Shown: positions 32,665 through 40,961, counted from the stretch's first letter. The stretch is 64,000 bases of DNA from an uncultured bacterium (GCA_905215965.1 CAJMSD010000001.1:124001-188000), one strand, 5' to 3'. A program made the numbers and translations. The notes: a model not told the origin generated them from the letters alone.

Positions 32665-32753
32665 TAACGAATTGGCAGAAGTGTACAAAAAAAGAAGTAT
32701 AGCTTTAGGAAAATGCACGAATTTCCAAAAAACTATTTACTTTTTTAATGGGA

Positions 32754-32903
32754 TATAATATAATTAAATCGATGGGAGAAATATCGGTGCTTGCTGTCTT
32801 ACAGCTTTTCACCCGTCGTAAATGTATATTGGTATAACCGCAATGTTTGCACTGGCATTGCGTTATAATTAAAATTTTATAATTCTTTAGGGAGGGTATT
32901 ACA
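32754..32903 (+). promoter_or_regulatory. -10 element and structured leader of the second GH9 gene
   Basis: TATAAT at 32754-32759 has no good -35 box at 17 bases, which could mean activator dependence. The leader of about 145 bases contains GATGGG that can pair with CCCGTC (about 32771-32776 with 32812-32817), enclosing GCTGT-CTT-ACAGC. Two CAATG/CATTG repeats and a second TATAAT (32864-32869) follow. The ribosome site is GGGAGGG. No known riboswitch is recognised. Confidence 0.45.
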
Positions 32904-35894
32904 ATGCACAAAAGAATATCTAAGGCAATTGCTGCCAGCCTTATGGCTGCTACAATGATTGCTCCTACTGTAGCAAACATTGTTCCTATGGGAGCTTTTG
33001 CCGGTCAGGTACTCGGCGAGACCAGCTTTGATCACAAGGCGCTTCCTTGGCATACTTGTGAATCTTCTCCGGCTAAGCAGGACTTCGAGTTCAAGTCGGA
33101 TAAGGCTTTCCACATCACTGTTTTAGAGCCTGTTGGAGCTGAGAAATCAAAGTGGGATCTCCAGTTCAGACACAGAAACCTTAACTTCAAATCCGGTCAT
33201 ACCTATGAGGTAAGCTTTAAGGTTAAGGCAAGCAGAAACGGTATGGAGCTTTGCTCTAAGATCGGTAACATCAAGGGTGACGAAGAGTACTTCGAACTTG
33301 ACGGAAGCTCAAATAATATGCACATGGGTCCTCACATGGGCGGTCAGTGGGGAAGCGCTGTTAAGCTGACAACATCTTATCAGACTTTCTCGGGTACATT
33401 TACTCCTACACGTGACCTCGAAGGCGTTGAGTGGGCATTCCACTACGCTATGGACTACAACGGCTACGGCGGAAACGCTCAGGCAGGCGACGAGATCTGG
33501 TTCGACGATATGTCGATCATTTGTAAAACCTGCGACGATTGCGATGCTGATACAAGCAACTCATACGGCGCTGTAAACCGTGACTACAGTACAACTGCTG
33601 CTGATGGCATGGGCGAATTCGGCAACACTAAGAACTTCATTTCAGTAAACCAGATCGGTTACTATACAAACCTTAAAAAGGTTGCTACACTTGGCGATAA
33701 CGGCGGCGATGTTCTTTACGGTTCTTCCAAGATCAACCTTAGCGGTTCGTATGAATACGAATTGATCGATACAAAGACAGGAACTGCTGTACACACAGGC
33801 AAGACTACGGAAGCTAAGGCTGACGCAGCTTCGGGTGATAGGGTTTGCCAGATCGATTTCAGCGATTACAAGACCCCTGGTAGATACTATCTCCAGATCA
33901 AGGGACAGGATTGGAGATCATTTGAGTTCAATATCGGCGACGATATCTACTATGATAAGACTCACAATCTCCTTACTAATTCTATAAACTACTTCTATCA
34001 GAACCGTTCAGGTGTTGATATCGAAGATGCATATTGTACATCAGGCGGTGCAGACGGCAAGGGTACAGGAATGGGTCACGAGGGCGGTCATAAGACTGAT
34101 ACGGCTACGATCCAGGACGAATGGGTTCTTCAGTATTCTTCACAGGAAGATGCTACTTCAACGCATAAGTGCGGAACTCTTACTGCAAACGGCGGTTGGT
34201 ACGATGCCGGCGACCACGGTAAATACGTTGTTAACGGCGGTATCGCTATCTGGACTCTCCAGAATATGTATGAGAGAGCTATCGGTCAGGAAGGCTATGA
34301 CAAGAAGTTCGACGATAATTCAGGCACAGTTGTAATTCCTGAAGCAGGAAACAAGATCCCTGATATTCTTGACGAAGCTGCTGTAGAGCTTGACTGGATC
34401 TCACAAATGAAGGTTGAATCAAGCGATACTAAGTGGGGCAAGTATGCAGGTCTTTACTACCACAAGCTCCATGACCATAAGTGGACAGGACTTGCTACAA
34501 GACCTTGGGATTACGAGACTGAATGGGAAACTGTTCGTATCGTAAAGCCTCCGACGTTTGCTGCTACACTTAACTATGCTGCTACTGCTGCTCAGGCCGC
34601 AAGACTCTGGCAGCCATACAACTCCACAAAGGCTAAGGAATACCTCAAAAGCGCTAAGGAAGCATTTGCTGCTTACGAAAAGTACTGGTATCCTTACAAC
34701 GATACTAAGACAACTCATCCTACACTGAACTGTACGTGCACAAAGGAAGAGATCAATCCTGATTCACTGTACGCACCAATGTGGCAGGCAAAGGGCGGCG
34801 GACCTTACGGTGACGATAACGTTCTTGACGACGCTTACTGGGCAGCTTGTGAGATCTTCGTATCCGCTTCGGAAATGGGAGATAACGACGCTGCAACATA
34901 TAAGGCAAAGATCGATGATTCCAAATATGCTTACAAGGTTGACACAAGAATGGTCGGCGGTGAGAACAAGGACGGTTCATTCACCTCATTCAACTGGGGT
35001 AATACTGCATCTGCAGGTTCTCTGACACTTGCTCTCCACAGCGATCTCCTTTCAGCTGACGAGAATGCTAAGATCAAGGCTGCTGTTCAGGCTGCTGCTG
35101 ACGCTTACATTGCCTGCGAGAGCGCAGAGGGATACGGTATTCCTTACAAGTATGACGGTGAGGGCTACAACGATCCTAACAACCTCGATCCTTCGATCAC
35201 AATTTACGGTTACGAGTGGGGCTCAAACTCTATGGTTATCAATAACTGTATCGTTATGGCTTACGCTTATGACCTGACAGACGATATTAAGTACATGAAC
35301 GGTGTTGTAACCGGTCTTGATTATCTCTTCGGACGCAATCCGCTTTCTTACTCATATGTAACAGGTTACGGTACATATAAGGAGAAGAATCCTCACCACA
35401 GATACTGGTCTTACGAGCTTGATAAGACTCTGCCTATGGCTCCTGACGGAATCCTTTCAGGTGGTCCTAATGCAGGTCTCCAGGATCCTTACGTTCGTGC
35501 TTTGGGCTTCACACCTGGAGATAAGTCCAACCCGTCACAGAGATGCTTCGTTGACTCTATCGAGGCTTGGTCTACAAACGAGGTTACTATCAACTGGAAT
35601 GCACCTCTTGCTTGGATAGCTTCCTTCATGCAGGATGAAGCTGCTGACGCTGAGGGCGGTTCAGAGGAACTCAAGGTAACTAAGTGGGGCGACGCTGACG
35701 TTGACGGCGATGTAGATATGGACGACGTTGTTGCTACACTCTGCGCAGCATCAGGCATGGCAGATCTCTCTGCTCAGGGCGCACTCAATGCTGACGTTTA
35801 CCAGAACGGCGACGGAATCAGCGTTAACGACGCAGGTTCAATTCAGAAGTACCTCGCTCTTCAGATCGATGAGCTTCCTGAATCATATCTTTAA
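32904..35894 (+). CDS. GH9 cellulase with CBM4, Ig-like domain and dockerin
   Basis: The 996-residue protein has a signal peptide, a CBM4-type module (about 33-210, ending DEIWFDDMSIIC), a CelD_N-type Ig domain (about 240-335, FISVNQIGYYTNLKKVATLG), a GH9 domain (about 345-910) and a dockerin (about 926-995). The catalytic region shows GGWYDAGDHGKYVVNGGI (about 430-447), NPHHRYWSYELD and AWSTNEVTINWNAPLAW with the acid Glu. The CBM4-Ig-GH9 order is that of CbhA/CelK-type exoglucanases of cellulosomes. Codon choice is more uniform than in neighbours (GCT, ACA, CTT), which fits high expression. Its dockerin matches the first GH9 and the two large LRR proteins. Confidence 0.96.
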   Translation: MHKRISKAIAASLMAATMIAPTVANIVPMGAFAGQVLGETSFDHKALPWHTCESSPAKQDFEFKSDKAFHITVLEPVGAEKSKWDLQFRHRNLNFKSGHTYEVSFKVKASRNGMELCSKIGNIKGDEEYFELDGSSNNMHMGPHMGGQWGSAVKLTTSYQTFSGTFTPTRDLEGVEWAFHYAMDYNGYGGNAQAGDEIWFDDMSIICKTCDDCDADTSNSYGAVNRDYSTTAADGMGEFGNTKNFISVNQIGYYTNLKKVATLGDNGGDVLYGSSKINLSGSYEYELIDTKTGTAVHTGKTTEAKADAASGDRVCQIDFSDYKTPGRYYLQIKGQDWRSFEFNIGDDIYYDKTHNLLTNSINYFYQNRSGVDIEDAYCTSGGADGKGTGMGHEGGHKTDTATIQDEWVLQYSSQEDATSTHKCGTLTANGGWYDAGDHGKYVVNGGIAIWTLQNMYERAIGQEGYDKKFDDNSGTVVIPEAGNKIPDILDEAAVELDWISQMKVESSDTKWGKYAGLYYHKLHDHKWTGLATRPWDYETEWETVRIVKPPTFAATLNYAATAAQAARLWQPYNSTKAKEYLKSAKEAFAAYEKYWYPYNDTKTTHPTLNCTCTKEEINPDSLYAPMWQAKGGGPYGDDNVLDDAYWAACEIFVSASEMGDNDAATYKAKIDDSKYAYKVDTRMVGGENKDGSFTSFNWGNTASAGSLTLALHSDLLSADENAKIKAAVQAAADAYIACESAEGYGIPYKYDGEGYNDPNNLDPSITIYGYEWGSNSMVINNCIVMAYAYDLTDDIKYMNGVVTGLDYLFGRNPLSYSYVTGYGTYKEKNPHHRYWSYELDKTLPMAPDGILSGGPNAGLQDPYVRALGFTPGDKSNPSQRCFVDSIEAWSTNEVTINWNAPLAWIASFMQDEAADAEGGSEELKVTKWGDADVDGDVDMDDVVATLCAASGMADLSAQGALNADVYQNGDGISVNDAGSIQKYLALQIDELPESYL

Positions 35895-35911
35895 TTTATA
35901 AGATAACAAAT

Positions 35912-35940
35912 TAAGAGGACGCAAATGCGTCCTCTTTTTT
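35912..35940 (+). terminator. Terminator of the second GH9 gene
   Basis: AGAGGACGC-AAAT-GCGTCCTCT followed by TTTTTT. Confidence 0.88.
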
Positions 35941-35963
35941 ATGCCGAAAAGTAATATAAATTT

Positions 35964-36141
35964 AAGAGAACGCCCTCTCTTGCAGGGCGTTCTCTCTTTC
36001 AAAACAGTCCACCGGACTGTTTTGAAATTCACTCTTTGCGGAGCGCCTTGCGGTAGCGGGGCTTTGCCCCACACCCCACCAAAGGCGCCGCCTCTGGACT
36101 CTGCCAAAGGGATATAATCCCTTTGGAATCCCAGCATTGGT
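35964..36141 (-). repeat. Dispersed hairpin repeat, copy A
   Basis: Reverse orientation relative to copies B (55130) and C (61456). It contains four hairpins: CCAAAGGGAT/ATCCCTTTGG, a GC-rich TGGGGCAAAGCCCCGC hairpin, CAAAACAGTCC/GGACTGTTTTG and GAGAACGCCCT/AGGGCGTTCTC. About 50 central bases, starting GCAGAGTCCAGAGGCGGCGC, are identical in all three copies. It lies between convergent genes and codes for nothing convincing. Confidence 0.85.
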
Positions 36142-36159
36142 CTAAATACACTTTTAGAT

Positions 36160-36189
36160 AAACAAAAACAGACGCCCGAAAGCGTCTGT
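36160..36189 (-). terminator. Terminator of the rpmG-rplA operon
   Basis: On the minus strand CAGACGC / GCGTCTG is followed by TTTTTGTTTATC. It ends the ribosomal transcript before repeat copy A. Confidence 0.85.
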
Positions 36190-36210
36190 CTGTATTTGAT
36201 CCGTGATAAA

Positions 36211-36906
36211 TTATGCACCAAATCTTGCTGTAGCAACCGGTACGCCGGGTCCCATAGTTGAAGTAACTGTGCAGGACTTGAGGTAAGTACCCTTAGCTGC
36301 TGCCGGCTTAGCCTTAACAACTGCCTCAAGGAGAGTTGAGAAGTTTTCATCGAGCTTTTCTGCGCCGAATGAAGCCTTGCCGATCGGGCAGTGGATAATA
36401 TTGGTCTTGTCGAGACGATACTCGATCTTACCTGCCTTAGCTTCCGTAACAGCCTTGGCAACGTCAGGAGTAACCGTTCCTGCCTTCGGGTTAGGCATGA
36501 GACCGCGGGGTCCGAGAACCTTACCGAGACGGCCGACGAGACCCATCATATCAGGTGAAGCAACAACTACGTCGAAATCCATCCAGTTTTCCTTCATGAT
36601 CTTATCAACGAGATCCTGACCGCCTACGTATTCAGCGCCGGCAGCCTGAGCAGCCTCGTACTTATCTTCCTTACAGAAAACGCAGACTCTAACGTTTTTA
36701 CCTGTTCCGTTAGGAAGAACAACAGCGCCTCTAACCTGCTGGTCAGCGTGTCTTGAGTCAACGCCGAGACGGATATGAACTTCGATAGTTTCGTCAAACT
36801 TAGCCTTTGCGTTCTTGCATACTAAGTCAAGAGCCTCTGTAGACTCATAAAGCTTTGCAGAATCAACAGCCTTAACGCTGTCAACATATTTCTTGCCGTG
36901 TTTCAT
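36211..36906 (-). CDS. rplA: 50S ribosomal protein L1
   Basis: The 231 residues are full length for L1, which binds 23S rRNA at the L1 stalk and controls tRNA release from the E site. Family motifs are HIRLGVDSRHADQQVRGAVV, LPNGTGKNVRVCVF, DVVVASPDMMGLVGRLGKVL and the signature GPRGLMPNPKAGTVTPDVA. The tail SCTVTSTMGPGVPV is typical. The 126-base gap to rplK contains a GGTGGGAGG-bearing segment that may be the autoregulatory L1 site. Usually rplJ and rplL follow on the same strand. Here a terminator and a repeat follow, and rplJL lie 3 kb away on the other strand. Confidence 0.98.
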   Translation of the reverse strand: MKHGKKYVDSVKAVDSAKLYESTEALDLVCKNAKAKFDETIEVHIRLGVDSRHADQQVRGAVVLPNGTGKNVRVCVFCKEDKYEAAQAAGAEYVGGQDLVDKIMKENWMDFDVVVASPDMMGLVGRLGKVLGPRGLMPNPKAGTVTPDVAKAVTEAKAGKIEYRLDKTNIIHCPIGKASFGAEKLDENFSTLLEAVVKAKPAAAKGTYLKSCTVTSTMGPGVPVATARFGA

Positions 36907-37032
36907 TATATTTCCTCCTATTTAAGTGGTAATACCGGGGAGCTTATAGCTTACCCGATTAGCGGAATTTTCCTCCCACCATGAGAAGTCAGAATTAAGA
37001 CGCAAGGTCTTTTTTCGTCATTCAAAAATTAA

Positions 37033-37458
37033 TTAATCAACAACTACGACGCCCATAGAACGAGCTGTTCCGGCGATCATGCTCATAGCTGCTTCAAGTG
37101 AGCCTGCATTAAGGTCAGGCATCTTCTGCTCAGCGATCTTCTGAACCTGTTCCTTAGTGATGTTAGCGACCTTAGTCTTGTTAGGAACGCCCGAACCGCT
37201 GTTGATGTTGCAAGCTTTCTTAATAAGAACTGCTGCCGGCGGAGTTTTAGTGATAAATGAGAAAGAACGGTCTGCGTAAACAGTGATAACGACAGGAATG
37301 ATCATACCGATATCGTTCTTAGTTCTTTCATTGAATTCCTTTGTGAACGCCATGATATTAACGCCGTGCTGACCGAGAGCCGGACCAACAGGCGGTGCAG
37401 GAGTAGCCTTTCCTGCTGCGATCTGAAGCTTAATGTAGCCAACTACTTTCTGTGCCAT
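37033..37458 (-). CDS. rplK: 50S ribosomal protein L11
   Basis: The 141-residue protein binds the GTPase-associated region of 23S rRNA and forms the base of the L7/L12 stalk. Motifs are GYIKLQIAAGKATPAPPVGP, ALGQHGVNIMAFTKEFNERT, FSFITKTPPAAVLIKKA and the C-terminal signature MPDLNAGSLEAAMSMIAGTA. It lies between nusG and rplA, transcribed on the minus strand with GGAGG before its ATG. The gap to nusG is 92 bases and contains a small hairpin. Confidence 0.98.
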   Translation of the reverse strand: MAQKVVGYIKLQIAAGKATPAPPVGPALGQHGVNIMAFTKEFNERTKNDIGMIIPVVITVYADRSFSFITKTPPAAVLIKKACNINSGSGVPNKTKVANITKEQVQKIAEQKMPDLNAGSLEAAMSMIAGTARSMGVVVVD

Positions 37459-37550
37459 GTAATTCGCACCTCCATAAATGTGGTAAATGGCGAGATAAGA
37501 ATTATTTTATCTCTCCCACTGAGATCTCTGCGGATCTCTTTTGACCTGAA

Positions 37551-38078
37551 CTAATCCTCTACGCGCACTACCTGATTGATAGCGAGGGTAGCGGGAGTTT
37601 CTCGACCGAACATTGAGATAAGAACGTTTACTGTTTTTTCGGCGAGATCAATGCTCTGAACAACGCCCACAAGGCCGTCCATAGAGTTGCCCGAGATACG
37701 TACTCTGTCGCCTTCCTTGAAGTCTACCTCTATAGATGCGACCTCGATACCGAAGAGGGATTCGACCTCTGCGTCGGAAAGGGGAGTAGGCTCTGAAGCG
37801 GGGCCCACGAAGCCTGTGCAGCCTCTTGTGTTTCTTACAACGTACCATGAGTCATCATTGCAGATCATTTTAAGCAAAACGTAGCCGGGGTAGGTTTTAC
37901 GCTCGACCTCTTTGGTTTTGCCGTCGGTGATCTCAGTCACCTTTTCTGTAGGAACTCTAACCTCCTGGATAAGATCGTGAAGCTTTCGGTTTTCGACAAC
38001 CTTTTCGATATTCTGAGCTACTTTATTTTCATAGCCCGAATAGGTATGGATAACATACCACTTAGCTGCTTCTGACAT
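37551..38078 (-). CDS. nusG: Transcription termination/antitermination factor NusG
   Basis: The 175-residue protein has an N-terminal NGN domain (about 1-115: AKWYVIHTYSGYENKVAQNI, RKTYPGYVLLKMICNDDSWY, VRNTRGCTGFVGPASEPTPL) that binds RNA polymerase. A C-terminal KOW domain follows (about 122-175: FKEGDRVRISGNSMDGLVGV). It modulates pausing and couples transcription to translation or Rho. It sits in the conserved secE-nusG-rplK order. The start ATG follows AAGGAGG. Confidence 0.98.
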   Translation of the reverse strand: MSEAAKWYVIHTYSGYENKVAQNIEKVVENRKLHDLIQEVRVPTEKVTEITDGKTKEVERKTYPGYVLLKMICNDDSWYVVRNTRGCTGFVGPASEPTPLSDAEVESLFGIEVASIEVDFKEGDRVRISGNSMDGLVGVVQSIDLAEKTVNVLISMFGRETPATLAINQVVRVED

Positions 38079-38102
38079 TTCAAATCCTCCTTAGATTTCC
38101 CT

Positions 38103-38348
38103 TTAGTGGTTATAAACCAGCTGCATAAGAGCGCCGAAGCCCCAATCAAGCAGACCGACAATTACCGATGAAGCAACGACAACAGCAAGAACTACTGATG
38201 TGTTGGTGATAACTGTAGACTTTGACGGCCAAACCACTTTGCTGAATTCGCTTTTTAAATCCTTAAACCACTTTTTAACCTTGCCGGGTTTTTTCTTATC
38301 GGATTTTTTAGCTTTTTCCGGAGACGTATTTTCTTTATCCTTAGCCAT
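38103..38348 (-). CDS. secE: Preprotein translocase subunit SecE
   Basis: The 81-residue protein has a lysine-rich cytoplasmic N-terminus (about 1-28), the amphipathic helix KVKKWFKDLKSEFSKVVWPS with the conserved WP, and one transmembrane segment (VVLAVVVASSVIVGLLDWGF). It clamps the SecYEG channel in the membrane. Position between rpmG and nusG is the standard arrangement. GGAGG precedes its ATG by six bases. Confidence 0.95.
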   Translation of the reverse strand: MAKDKENTSPEKAKKSDKKKPGKVKKWFKDLKSEFSKVVWPSKSTVITNTSVVLAVVVASSVIVGLLDWGFGALMQLVYNH

Positions 38349-38360
38349 AAATACCTCCGA

Positions 38361-38510
38361 TTACTTTGTTTCTCTGTGAAGAGTGTGTTTTCTGCAGAAC
38401 TTGCAATGCTTGTTCATTTCAATTCTGTCAGGGTCGTTTTTCTTGTTCTTCTTAGAAACATAGTTGCGCTGCTTGCACTCCGTACAAGCTAAAGTAACCT
38501 TTACTCTCAT
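38361..38510 (-). CDS. rpmG: 50S ribosomal protein L33
   Basis: A 49-codon frame on the minus strand encodes RVKVTLACTECKQRNYVSKK, then NKKNDPDRIEMNKHCKFCRK and HTLHRETK. Two CxxC pairs (CTEC and CKFC) make it a zinc-binding L33. It is the first gene of the rpmG-secE-nusG-rplK-rplA operon. AGGAGG lies just upstream of its ATG. The secE start is 13 bases after its stop. Confidence 0.95.
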   Translation of the reverse strand: MRVKVTLACTECKQRNYVSKKNKKNDPDRIEMNKHCKFCRKHTLHRETK

Positions 38511-38614
38511 ATCGGCACCTCCTGAAATAATACTTCTTCCGCAAAAATACGGAAGGTAGGTTGTTTGCCTCCCTCAGAACGGGCAAAAAAATAAACCCCT
38601 ATTGAGGTAATTCA

Positions 38615-38643
38615 ATTATACCATGCATTCGACTGCTTGTCAA
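38615..38643 (-). promoter_or_regulatory. Promoter of the rpmG-secE-nusG-rplK-rplA operon
   Basis: On the minus strand consensus TTGACA (38638-38643), 17 bases and TATAAT (38615-38620). The leader of about 100 bases before rpmG has no structure I recognise. Confidence 0.85.
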
Positions 38644-38727
38644 GGGGATTTTGGGATTTTTTACGATATAAATGTAAAAAAGGCTGATGATTTCCGCGCT
38701 CCTTTTGGAAATAAAAACGAATTATGC

Positions 38728-38757
38728 TTGACATAGCCGAGAACAGCGTGTTATTAT
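38728..38757 (+). promoter_or_regulatory. Promoter ahead of the GNAT remnant and lipoprotein gene
   Basis: TTGACA (38728-38733) and TATTAT (38752-38757), 18 bases apart, lie 25 bases before the ATG at 38783, which has a GGGAG ribosome site. Confidence 0.7.
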
Positions 38758-38782
38758 ACTATTATATTAGGGAGTGATGCAG

Positions 38783-38839
38783 ATGAGTGTTTTTGAATCC
38801 GGAAGGCTTGTGCTGAGACCGTTCAGGGAGGGACATTTG
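38783..38839 (+). pseudogene. N-terminal remnant of a GNAT acetyltransferase
   Basis: The first codons after the promoter and ribosome site read MSVFESGRLVLRPFREGHL, the classic opening strand of GNAT acetyltransferases (ExxRLxLRPF). The frame then continues without a stop into a lipoprotein signal peptide. Nothing else of the acetyltransferase remains. I read it as a gene start to which a lipoprotein gene became joined. Confidence 0.5.
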
Positions 38840-39718
38840 GTGCGTAAATATATTTCCTTTGCACTGGTAGCAGTTTGCGCCTTTTCGCTTTCTGCCTGCG
38901 TAGATACGGAGAGCTCGGACGGCAGTTCCTATTGGACTGCTGCTGAAAATACAGCGGAAGAAACCGGTTCAGAGAAAGACTTTTACTATATCGTTGAAGA
39001 AAACGGCGAAAAATATGGTGCGCTCAAGGACGGATTATCAACAGGAGTAGGTTTATCGGAGTGGAGCAAAGCTGCCGGCGAGCTTTCGCAGTCGGAGTTT
39101 CTGGAGCTTTACAATGCTGCGGACGGTTCTCTTAAGCTTCTTGATTTTCCGCCGGAAAAGTGCTGTGCTTTTTACGGGTACGGCGTATCGTGGTGGTGTT
39201 TTAATATAGAATACGGATTTACTCTTAGATTCGGCTATAATGACAAATGGACGCTGAGTTGCGGCAATATTGAGTTTGACCCCGGAAAAGAGACTCCCGA
39301 GGAGTTCTTTGAAAGAATGAGCGTTTCTTCTTACTATGCCGATGCCGACCGTCAGCTTACAAAAGAGGAGTACTTCGATATCGTCTATGAAAATGCTGAG
39401 GTGAACGGTTTTTACTGCGACGGCTTCGACGATGATTTTTACGATGCCGACGAGATAACTATGGATTATTTTCTTGCTTCGTGGAAGAGCGACGAGGGAG
39501 TTCCGCTTATCAATCGGTTTGCTCCGGAATTATGCTACATGATATGCGGCTCGGGCATGACCTATTATCGCTTTAAAATAGAGGGAGATTTCGTGCTGAC
39601 CTTTGGTCCGAACGGTATCTTTCATTCAATAAGCTGTATGCGCGGAGATAAGGTCATAGAATTTGATCCAAAAGAGACAGTTTACGATTTTTTTGAAAAA
39701 TATGCAAAAAACGCTTGA
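38840..39718 (+). CDS. Secreted lipoprotein with two internal repeats, unknown function
   Basis: A GTG start at 38840, behind AGGGAGGG, opens a lipoprotein signal peptide (RKYISFALVAVCAFSLSAC, lipobox Cys residue 20) and gives 292 residues. In-frame starts at 38774, 38777 and 38783 would add a GNAT-like segment that would spoil the signal. The mature protein has two related halves: PPEKCCAFYGYGVSWWCFNI..FDPGKETPEEFFERM, and APELCYMICGSGMTYYRFKI..FDPKETVYDFFEKY. I do not know the family. It lies between the split ribosomal clusters, and its 3' end overlaps the rplJ promoter. Confidence 0.75.
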   Translation: MRKYISFALVAVCAFSLSACVDTESSDGSSYWTAAENTAEETGSEKDFYYIVEENGEKYGALKDGLSTGVGLSEWSKAAGELSQSEFLELYNAADGSLKLLDFPPEKCCAFYGYGVSWWCFNIEYGFTLRFGYNDKWTLSCGNIEFDPGKETPEEFFERMSVSSYYADADRQLTKEEYFDIVYENAEVNGFYCDGFDDDFYDADEITMDYFLASWKSDEGVPLINRFAPELCYMICGSGMTYYRFKIEGDFVLTFGPNGIFHSISCMRGDKVIEFDPKETVYDFFEKYAKNA

Positions 39719-39743
39719 CAAGTTCTGCGGAGCATGGTATAAT
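39715..39743 (+). promoter_or_regulatory. Promoter of rplJ-rplL
   Basis: TTGACA (39715-39720), 17 bases, TATAAT (39738-39743). The -35 box overlaps the last codons of the lipoprotein gene. Confidence 0.85.
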
Positions 39744-39754
39744 AATAAAGCTGT

Positions 39755-39900
39755 GAAATTTTACGGCAAACATCGTATTCTAAAGACAGCTGGCAGGATA
39801 ACTCCGTAAGACCCGCCGAGGAATTGCAATCGGTTTTTTATGAAACTTCAATTGTCTTTCTCGTTTTGTCGGGAAAGGCTTTTTTATTGCACTTTCGGAT
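39755..39900 (+). promoter_or_regulatory. L10 leader (ribosomal L10-L12 autoregulatory RNA)
   Basis: The segment AAGACAGCTGGCAGGATAAC, then TCCGTAAGACCCGCCGAGG matches the conserved kink-turn part of the Firmicutes L10 leader, where L10(L12)4 binds. A terminator-like stem (about 39856-39882, TCTTTCTCG / CGGGAAAGG) followed by CTTTTTTATT lies downstream. L10 binding would therefore be expected to promote premature termination of rplJL. Confidence 0.85.
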
Positions 39901-39930
39901 ACGATAGAAATTTTCGGAGGTGAATACACA

Positions 39931-40443
39931 ATGCCAAGTGAAAAGGTGCTTGAAGCCAAGAAGGCTAAGGTTGAACAGCTTACCGATATCATCAAGGCTT
40001 CCGTTTCGGGCGTTCTCGTTGATTACAAGGGAATTACCGTTGAGGAAGATACTAAGCTGAGAAAGGAACTCCGTGAGGCCGGCGTTAATTACTTCGTTGA
40101 GAAGAATACAATGCTTCTCCGCGCGTTCAAGAACTGCGGCATCGAAGGCTTTGAAGAGGCTCTTAACGGCACGACAGCTATCGCCGTTTCAAACGACGAT
40201 CAGACTGCTCCTGCAAGAATCCTCGGTAAGTTTGCCGAGAGCGCAGGCGACGATAAGTTCAATCTTAAAGCAGGTTACGTAGAGGGTGTTGTTTATGACA
40301 ACGCAGGCGTTATGGCTCTCTCAAAAATTCCTTCAAAGGATGTTCTCCTTGCACAGCTCGTTGGTTCACTGCAGGGACCTATGCAGAAGCTTGCCGCTAC
40401 AGTTCAGGCTGTTGCAGACAAGAAGTCAGAAGAAGCTGCCTGA
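39931..40443 (+). CDS. rplJ: 50S ribosomal protein L10
   Basis: The 170-residue protein anchors L7/L12 dimers on the ribosome. Motifs are KVEQLTDIIKASVSGVLVDY, KGITVEEDTKLRKELREAGV and YFVEKNTMLLRAF, and the C-terminal helix (LVGSLQGPMQKLAATVQAVA) that binds L12 dimers. The L10 leader upstream supports autoregulation. It is normally located directly after rplA on the same strand, whereas here it is on the strand opposite rplKA, 3 kb away. Confidence 0.98.
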   Translation: MPSEKVLEAKKAKVEQLTDIIKASVSGVLVDYKGITVEEDTKLRKELREAGVNYFVEKNTMLLRAFKNCGIEGFEEALNGTTAIAVSNDDQTAPARILGKFAESAGDDKFNLKAGYVEGVVYDNAGVMALSKIPSKDVLLAQLVGSLQGPMQKLAATVQAVADKKSEEAA

Positions 40444-40514
40444 TTTTCTGTACATTAATTTTTGGACGTTATGCGTCCGCAGCTAACTAATATTTTATAA
40501 AGGAGATTATTATC

Positions 40515-40886
40515 ATGGCTTCAGAGAAGATTACTAAATTTGTTGAAGAAATCAAGGAACTCACTGTTCTTGAGCTTTCAGAACTCGTAGACGCAATTCA
40601 GGAGGAATTCGGTGTAACAGCTGCTATCGCTGCTGCTCCTGCTGCAGGCGGCGCAGGCGCTGCTGAGGCTGAGAAGACAGAATTCGACGTAATCCTTGCT
40701 TCATTCGGCGACGCTAAGATGGCTGTTATCAAGTGCGCTAAGGAAGCACTCGGTCTTGGTCTTAAGGAAGCTAAGGAAGTTGTTGAATCAGCTCCTAAGG
40801 CTATCAAGGAAGGCGTTTCAAAGGCAGAGGCTGACGAGCTTAAGGCTAAGTTCGAAGAGGCTGGCGCTACAATCGAAATCAAGTAA
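40515..40886 (+). CDS. rplL: 50S ribosomal protein L7/L12
   Basis: The 123-residue protein has the N-terminal dimerisation region (ITKFVEEIKELTVLELSELV), an Ala/Gly-rich hinge (AAAPAAGGAGAAEAE) and the conserved C-terminal domain (EFDVILASFGDAKMAVIKCA, then GLGLKEAKEVVESAPKAIKE). It recruits translation factors to the ribosome. It follows rplJ by 71 bases with an AAAGGAG site and is followed by a strong terminator. Confidence 0.98.
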   Translation: MASEKITKFVEEIKELTVLELSELVDAIQEEFGVTAAIAAAPAAGGAGAAEAEKTEFDVILASFGDAKMAVIKCAKEALGLGLKEAKEVVESAPKAIKEGVSKAEADELKAKFEEAGATIEIK

Positions 40887-40908
40887 TTTAATTACAGATA
40901 CGATTCTT

Positions 40909-40940
40909 AAAGGCTGCACTTCAATGCAGCCTTTTCTGTT
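40909..40940 (+). terminator. Terminator of rplJL
   Basis: AAAGGCTGCA / TGCAGCCTTT around a short loop followed by TCTGTTTCT. It separates rplJL from the LRR-dockerin array, whose first gene begins about 20 bases later. Confidence 0.8.
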
Positions 40941-40961
40941 TCTCTATGGAGGATTTATATT

